Shown here one piece after another: positions 35,914 through 45,048 of a stretch of DNA of 64,000 nt; the first letter of the stretch is position 1; every line of letters starts with the position of its first letter. This DNA comes from CAWAHD01 sp963781785 (GTDB lineage: Bacteria > Planctomycetota > Planctomycetia > Isosphaerales > Isosphaeraceae), in assembly GCA_963781785.1 (NCBI GenBank), contig CAWAHD010000002.1, positions 496,001 to 560,000 on the forward strand, written 5' to 3'. A model generated the notes under the pieces. It saw only the letters and a list, made by a program, of their open reading frames with translations. It was not told where the DNA came from and made no database searches. The position numbers were made by a program, and so were the translations under genes.

Positions 35914-36894
35914 ATGGACTGGAACGGGATCGATCGCATCTGGTTCTTGACCTGGACGACGTACGGGACCTGGTTGCCCGGTGACGAGCGCGGCTTCGTC
36001 AGCCCGAAGTTCGATGGCGACACTCCCGAGCGGCGGAATAACGAGCGGGGCCGACCCTACGACGAAGGCCGGCCTGACCTCCGTCGCATCGCCGAGAACA
36101 AGTTGGCCGGTGATCCGGTCCGGCTCACCCGCGCTTTGGCCGAGGCGGTCCGTCGTCAGTTCGAGGAGACCGCCCACTATCGGGGCTGGCAACTCCTGGC
36201 GGGTGCGATCATGGCGAATCATGTCCACCTCGTGGTGGGCGTCCCCGGTGACCCCGTCCCGTCGGCGCTGCTCCGAGACTTCAAGAGTTATGCCAGCCGC
36301 GCCCTGAACCTTCGGGATCGGCGATCCGTAAAACCGAGGTGGTGGACCGAGCAAGGTTCGAAGCGGAAGATCGCGGACTGGGATACTCTGGAGACCGTCC
36401 TGCGGTATGTCCGCGAGCAGGCGTACGCATTGGAGGTCTGGGACGCGGTGAACCGGGACGACGCGGCGAGCGGGGGGCGTCAGCCCCCTGTCCCAGACAA
36501 CGCGACGAGCGGGGGGCGTCAGCCCCCTGTCCCAGACAACGCGGCGAGCGGGGGGCGTCAGCCCCCTGTCCCAGACAACGCGGCGAGCGGGGGGCGTCAG
36601 CCCCCTGTCCCAGACAACGCGGCGAGCGGGGGGCGTCAGCCCCCTGTCCCAGACAACGCGGCGAGCGGGGGGCGTCAGCCCCCTGTCCCAGACAACGCGG
36701 CGAGCGGGGGGCGTCAGCCCCCTGTCCCAGACAACGCGGCGAGCGGGGGGCGTCAGCCCCCTGTCCCAGACAACGCGGCGAGCGGGGGCGTCAGCCCCCT
36801 GTCCCAGACAACGCGGCGAGCGGGGGCGTCAGCCCCCTGTCCGGAGCGGAGAAGACAGGGGGCTGACGCCCCCCGCTCGCCGTCTCAATACTGA
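35914..36894 (+). CDS. REP-associated tyrosine transposase (RAYT) whose 3' end is a REP array
   Basis: The first 185 residues are an IS200-like Y1 transposase (Y1_Tnp family): WFLTWTTYGTWLPGDERGF at the start, the HUH metal motif in MANHVHLVVG near residue 107, and YVREQ near residue 165, where Tyr is the likely nucleophile (Y-x3-Q spacing). Such enzymes nick and rejoin single-stranded DNA at REP hairpins. AGGGG precedes the ATG. From about residue 184 the frame runs into tandem 39-bp repeats and encodes SGGRQPPVPDNAA eight times, then shifts because two copies lost a base. The stop is at 36892. The array is a multiple of three, so the tail may be translated. It overlaps the convergent DUF1559 gene by 10 bases. 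Confidence 0.9.
   Translation: MDWNGIDRIWFLTWTTYGTWLPGDERGFVSPKFDGDTPERRNNERGRPYDEGRPDLRRIAENKLAGDPVRLTRALAEAVRRQFEETAHYRGWQLLAGAIMANHVHLVVGVPGDPVPSALLRDFKSYASRALNLRDRRSVKPRWWTEQGSKRKIADWDTLETVLRYVREQAYALEVWDAVNRDDAASGGRQPPVPDNATSGGRQPPVPDNAASGGRQPPVPDNAASGGRQPPVPDNAASGGRQPPVPDNAASGGRQPPVPDNAASGGRQPPVPDNAASGGRQPPVPDNAASGGVSPLSQTTRRAGASAPCPERRRQGADAPRSPSQY
36463..36884. repeat. REP array: ten direct 39-bp units plus one inverted palindrome
   Basis: The unit is GCGGCGAGCGGGGGGCGTCAG followed by CCCCCTGTCCCAGACAAC. Unit starts are at 36463, 36502, 36541 and every 39 bases to 36775. Units one to eight are almost identical (one A for G in unit two). Units nine and ten have five instead of six G and are 38 bp. 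An inverted copy at about 36853-36883 closes the array next to the DUF1559 stop codon. There are no variable spacers, so this is not CRISPR. Confidence 0.95.
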
Positions 36895-38036
36895 TCGGAG
36901 CTGACGACCTCGCCGCCGTTGATCGAGCCGAGCTGGATCCAGGTCGGCCCGTTGATCGAGCTCTTGATGAAGTGGACGGAGCCGTCGCCAAAGAGGCACT
37001 CGACCTCACTGGGGTGGCGGGACCGCGCTCCTGCGTGCTGGTCCCAAAGGCTTGCCTGGTCGTTGCAGCCCAGCATCAAGGCGAGCTGGCTGTAGCAAAG
37101 GGAGCCGGGATTGGGGGGCTGGAGCCCGGCCCCGGAGGATCGAAAGAGCCGATGTTGTCGTAGTTGTCGTTGACCAGGGCCCCGCTGATGCCTGCCAAGG
37201 CCCCAGGGTTGTAAAGGGACAGCCAGATGGGCAGAAGGTCCTGGTATCCGTTGGGTGCGAACCACGTCATATAGGAACCACCACCCGCGTGGCTGTCCCA
37301 GATCGTCCCGCGGAAGTCGTCGGGCGCTCCTTGCAACAGCTCCGCAACGACGTGGGTAGTGCTGGTCCCATCCGTGCACGAGGCATATCGGATCGTGATC
37401 GGACCCAGGCCGGTTGTGTCGATGCCAAACGGCGACTGCCGGAACAGGTCGCGGGTCAGCACAGGACTGAGAACGCCCTGGCCAGCATCCAGGTTTCCCC
37501 AATTGACGCCGTAATTCCCCTTCGTCGCCATCCAAGAATAGGCGCGGACGAGCCCGCCGGTGGCCTTGCTCAGGGCGGCCATGCTGAAGGTCTGGATGTT
37601 ATCGCTGGGGCATTGGAAGGAGGCGATCCTCGACGTCATGACCGTGCTGTTCGTGACAAAGCCGAGTAAGCCAGGCCCTTCGATGCCGATCGAGGCGTTG
37701 TAGGCGTTGTAGAGCGGCGCCTGCTCGATATACGGCAGCATCACGACGAACCAAGGCGTGTTCTGGCAGTTGGCGCCGCAGGGCGTCTGGCAGGTCGCAC
37801 CAGGCATGCCGCTCGCGCCATTGACTGCATAGACCACGGCAATCGGCAGGCAGTTGTTCGCCGACTCGAAATTGGCGAGGGCCAGGCCGAGCTGCTTCAG
37901 GATGTTGGTGCACTGCGCGCGGCGCCGCCTCCCGCGCAGCCTGCACTGCGGGCAAGAGCAAGGCAATCAAAAGCGAGATGATCGCGATGACGACCAGAAG
38001 CTCGATGAGTGTAAAACCACGATGTCGTTTGGACAT
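36885..38036 (-). CDS. DUF1559 pilin-like protein (prepilin N-terminus), two apparent frameshifts
   Basis: The start is MSKRHRGFTLIELLVVIAI, a type IV prepilin cleavage/methylation motif with its hydrophobic helix, then LLPAVQAAREAA. After a break near 37925 the frame continues CTNILKQLGLALANF, PWFVVMLPYIEQAPLYNAYN, FQCPSDN, YGVNWG and DGTSTTHVVAELLQG. After a second break near 37100 it gives FGDGSVHFIKSSIN and SINGGEVVSSDQY. This is the DUF1559 (SBP_bac_10-like) family, abundant in planctomycetes. Its surface or pseudopilin role is inferred. At the first break the sequence fits loss of one GC pair from GCGCGC. The 3' end touches the REP array. It lies 19 bases after the ECF gene on the same strand. 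Confidence 0.85.
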
Positions 38037-38054
38037 GGCTGCACCCACGCCTCT

Positions 38055-38630
38055 TCAAGAATTCGCGGAATCGTCCCGGTCTTTGAGCTCGGCATAGAGC
38101 CAGGTGCGGGCGTAAGTCCAGTGTCGTTCGGCGGTAGCCAGCGAGATCTTGAGCGCTCGGGAGATCTCGGGCATGGTCAACCCGGCGAAGAATCGGAGCT
38201 TGACCAGCTCGGCCTTGTCCGGGTCTTCCGCCGCCAGCTTGGTGAGGGCCTCGTCGAGGGCTTCGATGTCTTCGGATGGTTCCTTCGCCAGAAAACCCAT
38301 TGCATTCAGATCGACACGCAAGCGACCGCCACCGTGCTTGACACGTTTCTTGCCGCGAGCCTTTTCGACCAGGATCCGGCGCATCGCCTCGGCTGCCGCC
38401 GCGAAGAAGTGGGCGCGGCTGTCCCACTTCTTCTGGTCACCTTCGCCGACGAGCCTGAGATAGGCCTCGTGCACCAGGTCGGAGGATTGGAGGGACTGCC
38501 CCGGGTCCTCGCGGGCGAGCCTCTGGGTGGCCAGCACGCGCAGTTCCCCGTAGATCACGGCAAGGAGCTTCTCGGCGGCCCGCGGGTCGCCCTGCTCGAT
38601 CGCCAAAAGGATGCGCGTGACTTCGCTCAT
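38055..38630 (-). CDS. ECF-type sigma factor (Sigma70_ECF / TIGR02999-like)
   Basis: The product has 191 residues from ATG 38630 (MSEVTRILLAIEQGDPRAAE); a longer upstream frame has no domain support. Region 2 is seen as LVHEAYLRLVGEGDQKKW and RAHFFAAAAEAMRRILVEKA. Region 4 is seen as VKLRFFAGLTMPEISRALK and SLATAERHWTYARTWLYAEL. It is closely similar to the second ECF factor at 47960-48526. It directs RNA polymerase to specific promoters. The anti-sigma partner is not visible; kinase-linked control is suggested by the two Ser/Thr kinases next door. It is followed on the same strand by the DUF1559 gene, probably its co-transcribed neighbour. Confidence 0.93.
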   Translation of the reverse strand: MSEVTRILLAIEQGDPRAAEKLLAVIYGELRVLATQRLAREDPGQSLQSSDLVHEAYLRLVGEGDQKKWDSRAHFFAAAAEAMRRILVEKARGKKRVKHGGGRLRVDLNAMGFLAKEPSEDIEALDEALTKLAAEDPDKAELVKLRFFAGLTMPEISRALKISLATAERHWTYARTWLYAELKDRDDSANS

Positions 38631-38946
38631 CGCCAGGACTCGCCTGAGGGCAGCAACCTCGCAGCCTGGACGCGAATCCAAGCGCCATTGCTCAGATCGC
38701 CCCGACCCCACGCCGGGCCAATGGGGGATCTCTCCCAGAGAATTTAACACCCGCGCGTGGGAAGAAAAAGAGGCACCCGGTGAACGTCGTCGCCCGAGAC
38801 GAAGCGGGACCGTCATGGGTCGGTTCACTGGACACTTCTGCAGGATCGCGTGCACCGATCGTGTCTCTTACACGCCGTTCTTCGCAGCGTTCGTCCTGAC
38901 TTCGGTTTCAATATCCGTGATGATCGGATTGACGAGCTAGACGGCC
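38631..38946. other. Intergenic region, 316 bp
   Basis: It lies between the WD40/TPR kinase stop and the ECF start on the same strand. I see no gene, palindrome or copy of the two-block element in it. Confidence 0.4.
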
Positions 38947-41900
38947 TCACGGATGTTGCGCGGTCTCTTCGGAGGGCCTCGCCAGCTTGGCCCGCCACTC
39001 GGCGGCCTTGTCTTTCTTCTCCCAGGCCTCGTAGAGTTTGACCACCCGCTCGGCGGCGTCGGTCAGGCGCGGTTGGCCCTGGGGGGGAATCGTGGCCTCG
39101 CGGGCCCTCATCCCTTCGTACCCGGAAATGATCAGCGGTTCGGCTTCGGCGTACTTCCGCTGGCCCTGGAGGCTGCCACCGAGCAGGCTGCGTGTGTTGA
39201 AGGTGCGCCAATCGTCGGGCTCGGTCTGCTCGCGAATTCCCAGGGTCTCGCGCAGCACGGGCTCGGCCTCGGACAATTGACCTCGCTCAATGAGGCAGAG
39301 GCCAAAGGGGGCCATGATACCGGCCGCGCGAGGGTCACCGGGGCCGAAGAGTTTGCGGGCCTGCGCCACGGCGTCGCGCAGGAGCGGCTCGGCCGCGGAC
39401 CACTTGCCTCGTTGAACGAGGCTCATTCCAAAGGGGACCTCGAAGGCCAGGACCGTGCGGGGGTCGGCAGGCCCGAATCGCTTGCGGGCCTTTTCGAGCG
39501 CGTCGCGGTAGAACGGCTCGGCGAGAGCACCGCGGCCGGTTCGATCCAGGAGGTTGGCCAGATCACGCGTCAAGTCGAGGGTCAGCTCGCCGTCCGGTCC
39601 CTGAGTTTTGCGGTAGCCTTCGAGCGCCTGGCGGAACAGGGGCTCGGCTTCGCCTGGCTTCGAGACTTCCAGAGCGTGGGCCCGCCTGTGGATGGTCTCG
39701 AGCCCGTTGGGAGTCGCCTCGCGCTTGAGAAGCGAATCGAGTTTGGCCGCGAGCGATTGCCAGGCCTGCTGCTCGTCCGCGGGCAGCTTGGCCACGGCGC
39801 CCTTCTGGCCCGTGCCGGGCAACTCGGGCATCACGAATGACGCCAGGGAATTGAGCTCATCGCCGAAGCCGTGTTGTTTCATGCCCGCGATCGCCCGCTC
39901 GAGCTCGCGCCGCGCCGTTTCGGTGTGGCCCAGGCGATGATTGACCCACGACAGCAGGAATCGATTGCAATCTGTGCCGCCGGAGGGCTCGGCCGCGCCC
40001 TTGGCCAGCGCATCAAGCGCCAAGGTCCATTCGCCGCGCAGGGCGTAGGCTGCGCCCAGCCGGGTCCAGCCCGGCAACTTGGGGTAGACCGACTGTTCCA
40101 GGTCGAGCAAACGTCCCGGTGTCGTTGTCGCGCTCAAACGCAGTCTGCCCAGACCGAGCTGCGTTGTTTGCCGGGCGTCGCGGAATTCCAGCGTGATTGT
40201 GAGCGCCGACTCACCGTCTTCGGAGAGCGGCCGATCGAGCACAAAGACCGCCCAGTGCGGCCCGCGTGTCCGGGCGCTCGGGCCCGTCGTCCAGGACGTT
40301 TCGTCATTCTGGTCCAGCACGGACTCGATGCCGAGCTCGTCCGGTTGCCGGTCGTCGCAATAGGCGCGCTTGAGGTTGAGCGGTCGATGGCTGCCGGGCG
40401 CGCCGGCTGGGCCCAGTTTGACTCGGAACGTGGAGAGCGCGAAGCTTCCGTCAACGGAATTCCGCCCGCAGCCGCCGCCGGGGAGGCTCGGGTGCGGCAG
40501 GATTTCGAGCCGGAATCCCGTGACGTCCTTGAGCCGTGCCCGCACGGTGAGCGTATAGACATCCCGATCGGGGTTGCTTCCGCCTGCCAGGACCGAGCCG
40601 TCGGGCAACTCGGTCAGGGTCGCGCCTCCGGCGGACGTCATCTCGACCGGCCGTAACGTGATCCATTGCGGTCGTGATTCCAGGTCCTGGCTTCGCAAGA
40701 GAACGTCGGCAAGCCGGGCGGCCGCCTCGGTGCGATCGGGTTCCAGACGCAAGAGCGTGTCGTAACTGGACCGCGCGAGGGCCAGTGATTTTCGGGCCTC
40801 ACCGGGTTGATCCTGTTCCATCAGCCGGCGGGCCTGGCGGTCGTGGGTCGCGGCTGCCAAGGCCAGGAATTGACGATCCTCTGGTGCGCGCTTGAGCCCG
40901 CGGCTCACGTCGCTCCAGGCTGCCTCCAGGTCGTCAACGGCGAGGTTGGCGTGCGCGCGGATCAGGAGGGCCGAGCGGTCATCCAGCTCGCGCTTGAGCA
41001 GTCGGGAGCCATCGTCGAGGGCCTCGTCCCAGCGGCCCGACCGAAGCGCCAGCTCCGCACGGCGCTGCACCACAGTCGCGTCAAGCGACTCGGGAGCAAG
41101 TGCCGGCCCGCGCGAGTCGCTGGCGAGGTCGCGGTCCGGTGAGTCAATGGTCAGCGCCGGCTCGAGCTCGCGGAAGGCGGGGACGGCGGCGGCGCCCGCG
41201 TCCCAGATCGTGACGATCCCGGCGGCCGAGTTGGCGGCGATGCGGGAGCCGTCCGGGGAAAACGCCAGGCGAGGCGTGAAGCCCAGCGATCCCGGCGGAG
41301 GGGCGAACGGGCGGAGGATGAGCATCTCCTGCCCCGACCGGGAGTCCCAGAGATGCACTTCGCCCGAGTATCCCATCCCCGCCAGGCGGCGGCCGTCCGG
41401 GCTGTAGGCCACGCTACTCGCCGCCGCGATTCCGTGGTACGTGTTGAGTTTGTTGCCAGTGACGACATCCCACACGTGGACCGCGGCTTCCTGATAACCG
41501 GCGCCTGCGAGCTGAGCCCCATCGGGACGGAAGACCAGCGCGGAGATTATCCCACTCTCGTTCCACGACCGCGTGATCTTGCCGGACTCCAGCTCGCACA
41601 GGTCCACAAAAGGGGACCGATCCCGAAACCCGCCGACGGCCACGATGCGGCCGTCGGGACTGAAGGCCAGAGATTCGACATCGGCGACGGCGATCCCCGA
41701 TAGTGTGCAGACTTCTCTGGCGGCGGGGGCGTCCCAGATCGTGACCTCCCGACCTGCCGAGGCCAGGCGATGGCCGTCGGGACTGAAGGCCACGGCGGAG
41801 ATCGGTGTCGCATGCCGGCCAAGCAACGTCAACAGCCCCCCCGTCGCCGTGTCGAAGACGCACAGGGCCGCGCGGTTGTCGTCGGCGGGGGCGGCGAGGT

Positions 41901-44893
41901 AACGCCGGTCGGGGCTGAAGACAAAGTCGTTGCGCGGCCACTTCCGGAACCGGCTGGCGTCGATTTGATGCCGCTCTCGCCGCGCCGGACGACGCGTCCC
42001 AGATCTCTACGGCAGCGCCGTTGGGCGCCGAGATCGCCGTCTGGATCGTCGATCCGTCGGGGCTGAAATCCAGTGCGGCCATGTAGCCGAATCTGCCGCC
42101 GGTATCGACCGCGAGACCGGCCGGGTGGCGGCGGGGGTTCCAGAGCCGGACGGTCCCATCGATGCTCGATGTCGCCAGCAGCTCACCGCCGGGCGAGATG
42201 GCGCACGCGGTGATCGGATCACGGTGTCCCAGGAGCACCGCCTGTTCCTTGCCGGCGGCGACGTCCCAGACACGCACTGTGTTCTCCCTGGTGATGGCTG
42301 CCAGGAGCGAGCCGTCGCGACTGAATGCGAACGGGTCGCGAAGGCCCGGGGCCGGCCGGCCCTCGAGCCGGAGCTCGACACCGGAGGGAAGCGTGATCCG
42401 TCTCAAGAACACGCCTTGGGATGTGTCCCAGATGCCCAGGCTGGACTTGTCTAACTGATCGGCGAGGTATCGTCCCGAGTGGTCCAGCATCAGGCGGCCC
42501 TGCTGGTGGGTTCCGGCGCCCCGGAAGACGGTCTGCTCGCCGCCGGTCGCCGCGTCGAGCGCGTGGATCGCGTCGTCGCGAGGATCAGCGACGAAGAGCC
42601 GCCGGCCGTCGGCGCTGATACACCATTCCGCGCCCGGGTGTGTGAAAGAGCAACCGGCCGGAAGAGGCGTCATGGGCCTGCACGTCGGCATCGAGGCACG
42701 TCGCCAGGTGCGCGCCGCCCTTGTTCATGGCCATCGCTGTCCCGGAGAATGCATGCAGCTCCTTGCCCGTGTCGGCGGCCAGGATGTAAACGCGATCGAG
42801 CGCCGACAGGCAGGCCAGGCGGCGGCCGTCGGGGAAGAACCGGAGGTCCAGGAACAAGGCGTCGCCCGGGCCGTTGAAAGTCGCAACTTGCCGGCCCGTG
42901 GCCACGTCCCAGACCTTGATCACCCGGTCTGCGCTGGCACTGGCGAGCTTCAGCCCATCAGCGCTGAAGGCAAGAGGGCCGACCAGGTGCTGATGGCCCT
43001 CCAGCCTGTAGCGCACGGCCCCGGTCCGGGCGTCGCGGAGGATCACCTGACCGGGGAATATCGGCGCACCGGGATTCTCGTAATAGAGGTTGCCGCCGCC
43101 CGCAGAGGCGAGCGCCGTGCCATCAGGGCTGAAGGCGATGTTCGTGACGTATGACGGATGATGCCCGGTGAGCCGGCGCCGCTCGGCGTGGAGCCAATGG
43201 GCGAGATAATACCATTCCCATCCGCGCGGATCAGGGGGCCTGCGGCAGGAACGCACCGGCTGAGGGCGAGGCCGGCCGTGCCGGTCTCGGTGGCGCGCAG
43301 AGTGCTATCGGCCAGGGTGATGTGGGAAAGGTACAAGCTGGCCTCGGCCTGGTCGCGGGCCGTCTCGGCCCGCTTGCTCGCCAGGTCTCGCGCCCGGGCG
43401 AGACCGGCAAAGCGGGCCGCGCTGTCGCGGTACCACAAGGCCGCCACGCTGCCCCCGACCGCCACGACGGACAGTAAGAGCAGGATGCCGGCCAGCGAGG
43501 CGGCCAGCCCGCGGTTGCGCCGCGACCACCGGAGGAGTTTCTCCACGACCGTCAGCCGCCGCGCATGGATCGGCTCGTCGGCGATGAACCGGCCCAGGTC
43601 TTGGCCCAGGGCCTCGGCGGACTGGTACCGCGCCGCGGGGTCCTTCTCGATCGCCTTCAGGATGATCGTCTCCAGGTCGCGCGGGATTCGTGGATCGACC
43701 ATCCGGGGCCGCGGAGGCTCCTCGGTCTTGATCTGCTCGACCAGCTTGAGCCGGTCCGAAGAGTCGTATGCCGAGCGCAAGGTGACGAGCTCGTAGAGCG
43801 TCAGCCCCAGCGCGTAAATGTCGGCCCGAGCATCCCCTTCGCCCCGGAACCTTTCGGGTGCCATGTAGCGGAGCGTGCCCAGGATGTCACCGGTATGAGT
43901 CAGTCCCTCGTCGTCCCCTTTGGCCAGGCCGAAATCCGCGATCCAGACCACCCCCTCGGTGTCCAGCAGCAAGTTGGGCGGCTTGATGTCCCGGTGCACG
44001 ATCCCCCGCGCGTGGGCGTGGGCGAGGCCGCCGGCGATCTGGCGGCCGATTTGAGCCAGGCTTCGAAAAAACGCACGCTGACCCGACTCGACCGACGAGA
44101 GTTGGGAACCGCCGGGCAAGATCGCCGAGCTTGACGACGGCGAGGCGGACGATGACTGCGCTCGCGAGGGAATTAGCGTAAACATCAGATGTTTTGCGTC
44201 GCCCGCGGTCGCGCTGGCGTTCTCGGTCTGCGTCACTGCGCTGCCGGATTCCGGCGCGGGCGTGTCGCACGCGTTGCCGGTCGCTTTCGCCAGGCCTTCA
44301 GTCCGGGCCTCAGCCACCGTTGGATCGAAGGAGCGCGCTGGCTCCGGGCCCGGGCCGCCACGGTCGAACCGACCGTTCAGAACGGACCGCAGTACCGCAC
44401 TGACCTCGACGCCTGCGCCGATTGTCGGCTCGTCGTTTCCGTTTTTGGAGTGCTCTGGGCGGGGCCGGTGTGACTGACCCCCAAGAGCCGCTGTGATCTT
44501 GGAATGGGGTCTGACTCGGCCGATCTTGCGACCAAGCTCGGTGATGACGGCGTCGAGCCCCAGGCCCTCGATGAACTGCATGGCGTAGAAGCGGACACCC
44601 GCGTCCTCGCCGACCTCGTAGACCGGCACGATGTTAGTGTGGTGCAGCCGCGCGGCAGCACGGGCCTCGCGGCGGAATCGCTCCTGGACCAGCCGGTCGT
44701 TGGACACGTGCCGCGGCAGGACCTTGAGCGCCACACGGCGGCCCAGCGAGATTTGTTCGGCCTCATACACGACGCCCATGCCGCCTCGGCCAACCTCGCG
44801 GATGATCCGGTAGTCGCCGATCTCCAAGAGGGGCCGATTCGCCGCCGGCGAATGATCGAGCAGATCGCACTGCCCCGAATCTGAGATCGACAT
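38947..44893 (-). CDS. Large Ser/Thr protein kinase with WD40 repeats and TPR-like tail, three apparent frameshifts
   Basis: The start MSISDSGQCDLLDHS follows AAGGA. The kinase domain has GRGGMGVVYEAEQ, VALKVL, HRDIKPPNLLLD, DFGLAKG and GTLRYMAPE. A low-complexity insert of about 150 residues sits between lobes, before AHARGIVHRD. Then comes one membrane helix (GLAASLAGILLLLSVVAV), placing the kinase inside and the rest outside. The C-terminal part has many WD40 blades (IAFSPDGTALASAGG, VKVWDVATG-type), a domain with DVYTLTVRARLKDVTGFRLE, and TPR-like helices (PLFRQALEGYRK, PFYRDALEKARKRFG). The frame breaks near 43262 (a C6 run reads C5), 42640 and 41960. Domain order is uninterrupted, so I call one gene of about 1,980 codons. 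It is a member of the planctomycete kinase-WD40 family; its substrates are unknown. Confidence 0.88.
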
Positions 44894-44999
44894 GGTTCGG
44901 TGTCCTTCGAGGCTTCCCGGCATCGCGGCCGGGGTCGTCTTGAGTTTCTCGAGCCCTCAGACCTGGACGGCTGATGCGGGCACACTCCCTCGCTGTGCT

Positions 45000-45029
45000 C
45001 AATGCGACGAAGCCGCGCCAAACCCCTCA
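45000..45029 (-). promoter_or_regulatory. Two-block upstream element, copy A
   Basis: On the minus strand it reads TGAGGGGTTT, 13 nt, CGCATTG, then AGCACAGCGAG. It is 107 bases before the kinase start at 44893 and about 20 bases after the stop of the LRR kinase, so it could give the downstream kinase its own promoter. Confidence 0.6.
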
Positions 45030-45048
45030 ATGGTCGATCAGATTTCGT

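Noticed and set aside
36463..36884. CRISPR array
   Set aside because: The units are contiguous 39-bp copies with no variable spacers and no cas genes nearby; they are REP palindromes next to their transposase.
38631..38855. N-terminal extension of the ECF factor to 38855
   Set aside because: The paralogue starts at the equivalent MNDVTRIL, and the extra residues are Arg/Pro/Ser-rich with no domain.
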